The notes beneath the pieces are model-generated. The model was not told where the DNA came from. It did not search any database and was given only the letters and a program-made list of their open reading frames with translations. From contig CAZINI010000054.1 of assembly GCA_964540575.1 (NCBI GenBank), positions 1 through 19,103 of the forward strand: a stretch of DNA of 19,103 nucleotides, written 5' to 3'. The translations under genes and the position numbers were made by a program. Shown piece after piece: positions 13,907 through 19,103 of the stretch (its first letter is position 1; the number at the start of each line of letters is the position of its first letter). This DNA comes from UMGS1889 sp964540575 (GTDB lineage Bacteria > Bacillota > Clostridia > Oscillospirales > Ruminococcaceae).

Positions 13907-15367
13907 ATGAAAAGATTTATGAAAGCGATACTCTGCCTGCTGACTACGATGGCAATGTGCGTAAGCATTGCTGTTCCCGCTGCGGCAGCTACGAATGTTA
14001 ATGCGTCCTCCGCTCAGGAGTTTGTTTCGGGAATGGGTGCGGGCTGGAATTTGGGAAATGCCTTTGATGCGTCCGACTGCACCTGGCTGTCTGATGAAAT
14101 GGAATACGAATCCGCATGGAACGGTGCAAAGACCACCAAGGCACTTATCTCCGAAATAAAGAAGATGGGCTATAAGACTATTAGAATTCCCGTTTCGTGG
14201 CATAATCATATCGACGCTAAGATGAATATCAGCAAGCAGTGGATGGCAAGAGTCAAGGAAGTCGTTGACTGGTGCGTTGATGAGGATCTGTATGTTATCA
14301 TCAATGTTCATCACGACATAAGCAAGGACTATTTTTACCCCGACAGTGCCCATTTTGAAAGCTCCGACAAGTATGTGAAAACTATCTGGAAGCAGATAGC
14401 AAACACATTCAAGGACTACGGAAACAAGGTCATTTTCGAGGGAATAAACGAGCCCAGAGCCGTTGGCACAAACAACGAGTGGTGGTTCGACAGAAACAAT
14501 ATCAGTGCCACAGTTCAGGACTATATCAACACCCTGAACAAGCTCAATCAGAGCTTTGTTGACACCGTAAGAGCAACAGGCGGCAACAACAAGACACGTT
14601 ACCTGATGATCTCCGGCTATGACACCTCCTGCGACGGTATCGCAAATAAGTATTTCACCATGCCTACCGATTCGGCTAAGGGCAAGCTTATCACGACTGT
14701 ACATATTTACAGTGATAAGCCCAAGGAATATGAGCAGCTGATGGACAGAGTTTACGAGAAATTCGTAAAGAACGGCATACCCGTTGTTATCGGCGAGTTC
14801 GGCACAGTTGCTGCCACCAAGAATAAGGCAGAGGTCGAGGGCAATTTCGTTGCGGCTGCGGCTAAGAGGTGCATGCCTTGTATCCGCTGGGATAATAATG
14901 CGTTCAAGTCCAACGACGGCAAGGAAACCTATGGTCTTATCGACAGAAAGACCGTTACATGGAAGTTCAAGGACGCCGCTCAGGCAGCCGTTAAAAATGC
15001 TGTTATCAAGGCATCGGCAGGCGGAAACTCAAATCAGAACGTTTCCAATAACACCGACTCCAAGCCCTCTTCGGGAAACAGCACCGCTTCCTCCTCCGAA
15101 AAGATGACCCTCAAGGCTAAGAAGGCTTCGTCCACAAGCATTAAGCTCACATGGTCTGCCGTAAGCGATGCGGACGCTTACAGAGTTTATCTCTACAACG
15201 CAAAGACTAACAAATACGAAAAATGCCTTACCTTAAAGGGCGGCACGTCGTACACTATCAAAAATCTCTCCTCGGGTACATATAAGTACAAAATTGCTCC
15301 GCTTTATATTGAAAACGGTGCATACAAGAGAGGTACGGTTTCCAATACGGCGACCGTTAAGCTGTAA
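13907..15367 (+). CDS. Secreted GH5 glycoside hydrolase (endoglucanase-like) with fibronectin III-like domain
   Basis: The product is a 486-residue exported enzyme that probably cleaves beta-1,4-glucan or related plant polysaccharide. A signal peptide (KRFMKAILCLLTTMAMCVSI, ending near PAAAA) is followed by a GH5 catalytic domain. Family landmarks are GAGWNLGNAFDA, IRIPVSWHNH, NVHHD, the acid/base Glu182 in INEPR, VHIYSD and the nucleophile Glu297 in IGEFG. The opening GWNLGN resembles subfamily 4. A Ser/Asn-rich linker (about residues 367-400) leads to a C-terminal fibronectin type III-like domain (SSTSIKLTWSAVSDADAYRVYLYN). No dockerin or recognisable carbohydrate-binding module is present, so it would be a free enzyme rather than a cellulosome part. 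AAAGGAG (13890-13896) precedes the ATG. Confidence 0.92.
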   Translation: MKRFMKAILCLLTTMAMCVSIAVPAAAATNVNASSAQEFVSGMGAGWNLGNAFDASDCTWLSDEMEYESAWNGAKTTKALISEIKKMGYKTIRIPVSWHNHIDAKMNISKQWMARVKEVVDWCVDEDLYVIINVHHDISKDYFYPDSAHFESSDKYVKTIWKQIANTFKDYGNKVIFEGINEPRAVGTNNEWWFDRNNISATVQDYINTLNKLNQSFVDTVRATGGNNKTRYLMISGYDTSCDGIANKYFTMPTDSAKGKLITTVHIYSDKPKEYEQLMDRVYEKFVKNGIPVVIGEFGTVAATKNKAEVEGNFVAAAAKRCMPCIRWDNNAFKSNDGKETYGLIDRKTVTWKFKDAAQAAVKNAVIKASAGGNSNQNVSNNTDSKPSSGNSTASSSEKMTLKAKKASSTSIKLTWSAVSDADAYRVYLYNAKTNKYEKCLTLKGGTSYTIKNLSSGTYKYKIAPLYIENGAYKRGTVSNTATVKL

Positions 15368-15383
15368 AAATATCGAATTTGCG

Positions 15384-15420
15384 AGCCGCCGTCACCGAGC
15401 AATCGGGGCGGCGGCTTTTT
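15384..15420 (+). terminator. Rho-independent terminator after GH5 gene
   Basis: AGCCGCCG (15384-15391) pairs with CGGCGGCT (15409-15416). Inside, CCGA (15395-15398) and TCGG (15403-15406) close a GCAA tetraloop of the stable GNRA type. A run of five T ends the element at 15420. The next ribosome site begins only 11 nt later, so the following gene probably starts its own transcript or depends on read-through. Confidence 0.85.
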
Positions 15421-15442
15421 GTGGAAAAATAAGGAGCGTATT

Positions 15443-16756
15443 ATGAGCAAAAACGGAAACAGCAGAAAGCCTATCTATTTCGAGAGAAATAATCAGCCTG
15501 TGGGCGGGAAAAGAAAGCCCATCAAGGAAAATTCCCGAAATGAGGAGCTTTTTTTCGACGATATTGAAACCGATGAACAGCCGAGATATGAGTTTGAGGA
15601 ATGGGAAAAGCAGTGTCCCGTTCGGAAAAAATGCTCGGGCTGTCAGCTGTCGAATATGCCCTATAAGCGTCAGCTGGAATTCAAGCAGAGAAAGGTCGGG
15701 ACGCTGCTGGACAGGTTTGCAAGGGTCTATCCCATAATCGGAATGGACAGTCCCTATCATTACCGTGCAAAGGTGCAGTCCGCACTGGCGGTGAACAGCA
15801 GCGGCGATATTATCTCGGGAGTGTATCAGTCCGCAACGGGCGGCGTTGTCTACTGCAAAAGCGGCTGTCTTCTGGAGGACAAGCGTGCGGAGAAGATAGC
15901 AGCATCGGTCAGAAAGCTTATGCGAAGCTTCAAGGTCATGCCCTACGACCGTCGGACGGGGCGGGGGACGCTGCGGCATATCCTCATAAAAAGGGGATTC
16001 AAAACGGGTCAGATAATGGTGGTGCTGGTTTCGGCAACGCCTGCATTCCCCTGCGGAAAGAAGCTTGCCGCCGCATTAAAGGAAGAGTTCAAGGACATTG
16101 AAACGGTCATTTTCACGGTGAACAAGACCGACACGGGACTGCTGGTGACGGGACGGGAAACCGTTCTCATCGGCAAGGGGTATATCGAGGACGAGCTGAT
16201 GGGGAAGCGTTTCCGTATATCGGCAAAGTCGTTTTATCAGGTTAATCCCGTCCAGACGGAAAAGCTGTACGCAAAGGCTATCGAGCTGGCGGGGTTGGAT
16301 AAGTCCTCCAAGGTCATCGACGCTTACTGCGGGACGGGGACTATCGGGATTATCGCTTCGGAATATGCGGGTGAGGTCGTGGGCTGTGAGCTGAACGAGG
16401 ACGCCGTTCGGGACGCCGACCACAACGCAAAGCAAAACGGCTGCAAGAACGTGCGGTTCTTCTGCGGCGATGCGGGACAGTTTATGCAGGACGCCGCCCA
16501 AAACGGCGGTTTCGTCCCCGATGTGGTGTTTATGGACCCGCCGAGGGCGGGTTCGGACAAGGCGTTCATCTCCGCTCTTTGCAAAATTTCCCCGAAAAAG
16601 ATAGTGTATATCTCCTGCAATCCCGAAACTATGGCACGGGACGTAAAGCTTCTCTGTCAGGGCGGTTATAAGGCAAACGGGTTCTATCCTGTGGATATGT
16701 TTCCGCATACTCAACATGTGGAGTGTGTGGGGGTGTTGACGAGGGTTGACAAGTAA
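15443..16756 (+). CDS. RNA (uracil-5-)-methyltransferase, RlmD/RumA-TrmA family
   Basis: The product is a 437-residue S-adenosylmethionine enzyme that probably makes 5-methyluridine in 23S rRNA. The iron-sulfur cluster cysteines Cys58, Cys64 and Cys67 (CPVRKKCSGCQL) are present; Cys138 or Cys142 would be the fourth. Then come FYQVNPVQTEKLY, the SAM motif DAYCGTGTIGI, VFMDPPRAGSD, the nucleophile Cys392 in YISCNPETMARD and the base Glu427 in HTQHVECVGVL. All catalytic residues appear intact. The usual N-terminal TRAM domain is absent and replaced by a charged, probably disordered stretch of about 50 residues. ATG 15443 has AAGGAG 6 nt upstream; an in-frame TTG at 15419 lies in the preceding terminator and is rejected. 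Whether the target is U1939 or U747 type is not decidable here. Confidence 0.9.
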   Translation: MSKNGNSRKPIYFERNNQPVGGKRKPIKENSRNEELFFDDIETDEQPRYEFEEWEKQCPVRKKCSGCQLSNMPYKRQLEFKQRKVGTLLDRFARVYPIIGMDSPYHYRAKVQSALAVNSSGDIISGVYQSATGGVVYCKSGCLLEDKRAEKIAASVRKLMRSFKVMPYDRRTGRGTLRHILIKRGFKTGQIMVVLVSATPAFPCGKKLAAALKEEFKDIETVIFTVNKTDTGLLVTGRETVLIGKGYIEDELMGKRFRISAKSFYQVNPVQTEKLYAKAIELAGLDKSSKVIDAYCGTGTIGIIASEYAGEVVGCELNEDAVRDADHNAKQNGCKNVRFFCGDAGQFMQDAAQNGGFVPDVVFMDPPRAGSDKAFISALCKISPKKIVYISCNPETMARDVKLLCQGGYKANGFYPVDMFPHTQHVECVGVLTRVDK

Positions 16757-16774
16757 TGTTGAAATAAAAAGATT

Positions 16775-16813
16775 TCCGAGAGCAGGGCTAAACCTCGGCT
16801 CTCGGATTTTTTT
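16775..16813 (+). terminator. Rho-independent terminator after RNA methyltransferase gene
   Basis: TCCGAGAGC (16775-16783) pairs perfectly with GCTCTCGGA (16798-16806), and seven T follow (16807-16813). The loop is 14 nt. This cleanly separates the methyltransferase gene from the restriction system downstream. Confidence 0.9.
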
Positions 16814-16886
16814 GTCAATAGAATGGAGTACCATTTTTGAATAATTCCCGCACGGTATATTTGTATTTTTTTAATCAGTTTGCATC

Positions 16887-16915
16887 TTGAATAATCAGGC
16901 GCTATGCGCTATAAT
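16887..16915 (+). promoter_or_regulatory. Promoter of the HhaI-like methyltransferase with two GCGC sites in its spacer
   Basis: TTGAAT (16887-16892) and a perfect TATAAT (16910-16915) are 17 bp apart, giving a start near 16922 and a leader of about 26 nt. The spacer holds a tandem 7-bp repeat GCGCTATGCGCTAT (16899-16912), whose second unit runs into the -10. Each unit begins with GCGC (16899-16902 and 16906-16909), the predicted target of the encoded enzyme. TAATCAG also occurs twice, at 16872-16878 and 16892-16898, exactly 20 bp apart. The promoter elements are seen; methylation-sensitive control is inference. Confidence 0.7.
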
Positions 16916-16947
16916 AAAAGAGAAGATTTTGATATGGAGTATTTCTT

Positions 16948-17928
16948 ATGATAGATATTAACGATAAGTCATTAAAAGGAATGACATTTATTGATCTGTT
17001 TGCCGGTCTTGGCGGTTTTAGAATTGCATTGGAATCTCTTGGTGCAAATTGTGTCTATTCCAATGATTGGGATGAGCCTGTTCAAAAGGTTTATGCTGAG
17101 AATTTCGGGGATATTCCCGAAGGAGATATTACCAAGATAGATGAAACCACTATCCCGGATCATGATATTTTATGTGCGGGATTTCCGTGCCAGGCGTTTT
17201 CCATAAGCGGAAAACAGCGAGGTTTTGTAGATAGCAGAGGAACTCTTTTTTTTGATGTTGCAAGAATTGTAAAGGCAAAAAAACCCAAGATCGTTTTTAT
17301 GGAAAATGTGAAAAACTTTGCATCACATGATGGAGGACGAACACTGGCAATTGTAAAGGCAAATATGGAAGAGCTGGGCTACAGTTTCAATCAAAAGGTG
17401 CTTAACGCCGTGGACTATGGCGTTCCCCAAAACAGAGAACGTATTTATATGGTTTGCTTTAGAAATGATTTAAATGTTACGTCATTTAAATATCCGAAAC
17501 CGTTTGAGCTTACACGCCATGTAGAAGACCTCCTGCTTGACGATGAAAGCCTCGTAAAAGATCTGTATGTAAATAGACCGGACACATATTTTAATGATGT
17601 GGAGGACACGGAATACAGCAATAAATCTATAAGACTGGGCATTGTTAATAAGGGCGGACAGGGCGAGAGAATATACAGCACCAAGGGTATAGCAATTACG
17701 CTGTCAGCATATGGCGGCGGTGTGTTTGCTAAAACAGGGGGTTACTTGATAAACGGAAAAACAAGAAAGCTGCACCCCAGAGAATGTGCAAGAATTATGG
17801 GATATCCCGATTCCTATAAGATATGCAAAAATGCAAACCAAGCATATAAACAATTTGGAAACTCTGTTGTTATTGATGTATTGCAGCTGATCGCTGTTCA
17901 AATCGGTGAAGCGATAAGAGGAAAATAA
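16948..17928 (+). CDS. DNA (cytosine-5)-methyltransferase, M.HhaI type (predicted target GCGC)
   Basis: The product is a 326-residue modification enzyme that transfers methyl from S-adenosylmethionine to cytosine C5. All motifs are in order: FIDLFAGLGGFR (I), GFPCQAFS with the nucleophile Cys81 (IV), Glu119 in MENVKNF (VI), PQNRERIY with Arg163 and Arg165 (VIII), RKLHPRECARIMGYPDSY (IX) and AYKQFGNSVV (X). Cys81, Glu119, Arg163 and Arg165 fall at the same numbers as in M.HhaI, whose length is 327. The target-recognition segment GGQGERIYSTKGIAITLSAY is, from memory, nearly the M.HhaI sequence, with Gln238 matching its Gln237. GGAG (16936-16939) precedes the ATG. The gene is AT-richer than its upstream neighbours, suggesting transfer. 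Specificity is inferred by similarity. Confidence 0.95.
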   Translation: MIDINDKSLKGMTFIDLFAGLGGFRIALESLGANCVYSNDWDEPVQKVYAENFGDIPEGDITKIDETTIPDHDILCAGFPCQAFSISGKQRGFVDSRGTLFFDVARIVKAKKPKIVFMENVKNFASHDGGRTLAIVKANMEELGYSFNQKVLNAVDYGVPQNRERIYMVCFRNDLNVTSFKYPKPFELTRHVEDLLLDDESLVKDLYVNRPDTYFNDVEDTEYSNKSIRLGIVNKGGQGERIYSTKGIAITLSAYGGGVFAKTGGYLINGKTRKLHPRECARIMGYPDSYKICKNANQAYKQFGNSVVIDVLQLIAVQIGEAIRGK

Positions 17929-17929
17929 A

Positions 17930-18232
17930 ATGAATGAGGTGGAATTCAGAATTTGGCTGATGAAAAATGGCTGTACTGCAAAGGTGGCAGGCGACCATAT
18001 TTCAAGACTGAAACGAGTTGAAAGAGAAATAAATCACTGCGATATTGATGAACAATACCGCAGTGATAAATGTAAATATTTGCTTGGACTGTTTTCCAAT
18101 AACGGCTGCAATGAAGAAATGAAAAAAATCAAAAATATTTCGCTGCCAATAGGAAAATACTATATGAGTACATATCGGCTGGCAATTAAGAAATATATTA
18201 TGTTCTGCGATGAAACTATTTCAAAAAGCTAA
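17930..18232 (+). CDS. Small protein of unknown function in the restriction-modification locus
   Basis: The product is a 100-residue, mostly helical and basic protein that I do not recognise. The opening FRIWLMKNGCTAKVAGDHISRLKRVE and the closing STYRLAIKKYIMFCDE have the spacing of the SAM-like core-binding domain at the start of tyrosine recombinases, which also occurs beside some restriction genes. No catalytic motif or clear helix-turn-helix was seen. The ATG lies 1 nt after the methyltransferase stop, with AAGAGG (17916-17921) inside that gene, so the two are translated together. Its 3' end overlaps the convergent endonuclease gene by 17 bp. It could be a regulator, a specificity helper or a DNA-binding partner; none is shown. 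Confidence 0.75.
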   Translation: MNEVEFRIWLMKNGCTAKVAGDHISRLKRVEREINHCDIDEQYRSDKCKYLLGLFSNNGCNEEMKKIKNISLPIGKYYMSTYRLAIKKYIMFCDETISKS

Positions 18233-19004
18233 TAAAGGCTTCATCGCTCATTCCGTGTGTGGATTTCTGCCTGACAGAGAAAATCACATTAGCATTATAG
18301 GTGTTTGACAGCTTTCTGAGTTCGTATTCGTTTCCACGGAGCGAAAACATATATTCAGTGCCGTGAAGGATAAATCTGCTTTCATGCAAGCTGTGAGATG
18401 AATTTACAAAAAGTTTATCTCCTTCAACATGGTAATCGGTTATAGCATAATCGTGCGAAGTAATATACTTAATTATGGGTTCGAGCCTGCTTTTTCCTAC
18501 ATTCGAGGAACCGCTTCGCTTGGTCCTGTATTTCGCAGAAACTTCAAAAAAGTCACAAAATTGCTCTATCGGCAAAATCGTATAACAGTTTGTAATAAAA
18601 AATTTGACACCTTTATCCCGGTAAGTTTGAATTATCCATCTTGCAAAGATTTCGGAGCCGTCCGGCATATTAATATCTTTACCCGTAGTGCCGGCTTCCC
18701 TAAAGGCATCGAAATCTTGGTTCATATAGTCCATAATTATTTGAGCATATCTGTTGATACGGGTTACATTTTTTCCGCTGTATATGAAAGTACCGCTGTC
18801 CAGATCGGGCAGCAAGACAAACTGTCCGCATTGTGCAGGAGAATTCTTTGCTTCAATGTAAAATGATTTTCCGCTGTCGGTTTTTACCAGAATATCGGGT
18901 ACCGTTGAATTTGAACCGCCCTGATGAAAAAATTTTGCATAATGACCGAATTTGTCATTGAGATAGTCTGTGCATTGAATTTCAAATTCTTCCCATGGTT
19001 CCAT
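18216..19004 (-). CDS. Type II restriction endonuclease, R.HhaI-like (predicted GCGC)
   Basis: The product is a 262-residue nuclease of the PD-(D/E)xK fold. The catalytic set is Pro36-Asp37 (STVPDILVK), Glu51 and Lys53 (FYIEAKNSPAQ). The motifs SFYIEAK followed by QCGQFVLLPD, a central GVKFFITN and a late SNTYNANVIFSV match R.HhaI as I remember it, and the neighbouring M.HhaI-like gene supports this. It would cut unmethylated GCGC in foreign DNA. The start has AAGGAGGA upstream on this strand (complement of 19012-19019), 7 nt from the ATG. Unlike the original HhaI genes, which I recall as tandem, this gene converges on its methyltransferase. It has its own promoter and a palindromic operator-like site. 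Confidence 0.88.
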   Translation of the reverse strand: MEPWEEFEIQCTDYLNDKFGHYAKFFHQGGSNSTVPDILVKTDSGKSFYIEAKNSPAQCGQFVLLPDLDSGTFIYSGKNVTRINRYAQIIMDYMNQDFDAFREAGTTGKDINMPDGSEIFARWIIQTYRDKGVKFFITNCYTILPIEQFCDFFEVSAKYRTKRSGSSNVGKSRLEPIIKYITSHDYAITDYHVEGDKLFVNSSHSLHESRFILHGTEYMFSLRGNEYELRKLSNTYNANVIFSVRQKSTHGMSDEAFISFLK

Positions 19005-19049
19005 AGAAAAGTCCTCCTTGGTTTTCGTTATATTTTCAAGAGAAATGCT

Positions 19050-19055
19050 ATTATA
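19050..19055 (-). promoter_or_regulatory. -10 element of the endonuclease promoter
   Basis: On the minus strand this reads TATAAT. At 17-18 bp upstream there is only TCTATA or GTCTAT, which is not a usable -35. That position lies inside the palindrome at 19065-19097. A good -10 without a -35 is typical of promoters that need an activator. Confidence 0.55.
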
Positions 19056-19064
19056 CTATTTCCT

Positions 19065-19097
19065 AATCAACCTATAGACAAGGTCTATAGGTTGATT
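19065..19097. promoter_or_regulatory. Perfect 15-3-15 bp palindrome, operator-like, upstream of the endonuclease gene
   Basis: AATCAACCTATAGAC (19065-19079) and GTCTATAGGTTGATT (19083-19097) are exact reverse complements with a 3-bp spacer AAG. No T-run follows on either strand, so it is not a typical terminator. It begins 9 bp upstream of the endonuclease -10 on the minus strand and covers the -35 position. The inner core AGAC-AAG-GTCT has the size of a dimer operator. A gene beyond the window could share it. Confidence 0.65.
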
Positions 19098-19103
19098 CCC
19101 ACC

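Noticed and set aside
13898..14704. 268-codon minus-strand frame opposite the GH5 gene
   Set aside because: The plus-strand gene has a signal peptide and both catalytic glutamates; the antisense frame is a by-product.
18429..18866. 145-codon plus-strand frame opposite the endonuclease gene
   Set aside because: It has no ribosome site or family motif, while the minus-strand frame has a PD-(D/E)xK centre and a strong ribosome site.
19065..19097. Rho-independent terminator at the right edge
   Set aside because: The perfect palindrome is not followed by a T-run on either strand and overlaps the promoter position of the endonuclease gene, so an operator fits better.

Overview
The window looks like part of the chromosome of a motile, plant-fibre-degrading Clostridia (Oscillospirales/Ruminococcus-like). 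It holds a Gram-positive-type flagellar export and chemotaxis set (CheC plus CheD), a secreted family 5 glycoside hydrolase, acidic lipoproteins, strong GGAGG-type ribosome sites and promoters close to the sigma-A consensus. Taxonomy is inference; there is no rRNA gene in the window. No tRNA, rRNA, CRISPR array or insertion-sequence transposase was seen.

Layout. (1) 1-469: a gene-free stretch rich in palindromes and one copy of a dispersed repeat. (2) 470-4951: flagellar type III export genes fliQ, fliR, flhB and flhA. (3) 4952-5781: a second gene-free, repeat-rich stretch where many clostridial loci carry flhF, flhG and further che genes. (4) 5782-10761: a second flagellar/chemotaxis operon with its own promoter: sigma factor fliA/sigD, two FlgF/FlgG-type rod-hook proteins, cheC, cheD and a FapA/DUF342 protein. 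(5) 10762-12649: a structured intergenic segment and two tandem paralogous lipoproteins whose Ser/Glu/Thr-rich linkers are identical over 194 bp. (6) 12650-15420: a good sigma-A promoter, a leader that can fold into one long hairpin, a DHH phosphoesterase and a GH5 glycanase with a terminator. (7) 15443-16813: an RlmD/RumA-type RNA uracil methyltransferase lacking the usual TRAM domain, with a terminator. (8) 16887-19097: an AT-richer, probably transferred HhaI-type restriction-modification system: an M.HhaI-like cytosine methyltransferase, a 100-residue protein of unknown role, and on the opposite strand an R.HhaI-like endonuclease.

How the parts work together. The first flagellar block builds the membrane export gate. 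The second supplies the sigma factor for late flagellar genes, rod or hook parts and the CheC/CheD signal-adaptation pair. The most unusual finding is in the restriction system. The sequence GCGC, the predicted target of the methyltransferase, was found by eye only twice in the 19.1 kb. Both copies lie in a tandem 7-bp repeat between the -35 and -10 elements of the methyltransferase's own promoter. The endonuclease promoter has a good -10 but no recognisable -35; a perfect 15-3-15 bp palindrome covers the -35 position. Together these suggest that the two genes are controlled separately, the methyltransferase by methylation of its own promoter and the endonuclease by a DNA-binding regulator. 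All counts and foldings were made by eye.
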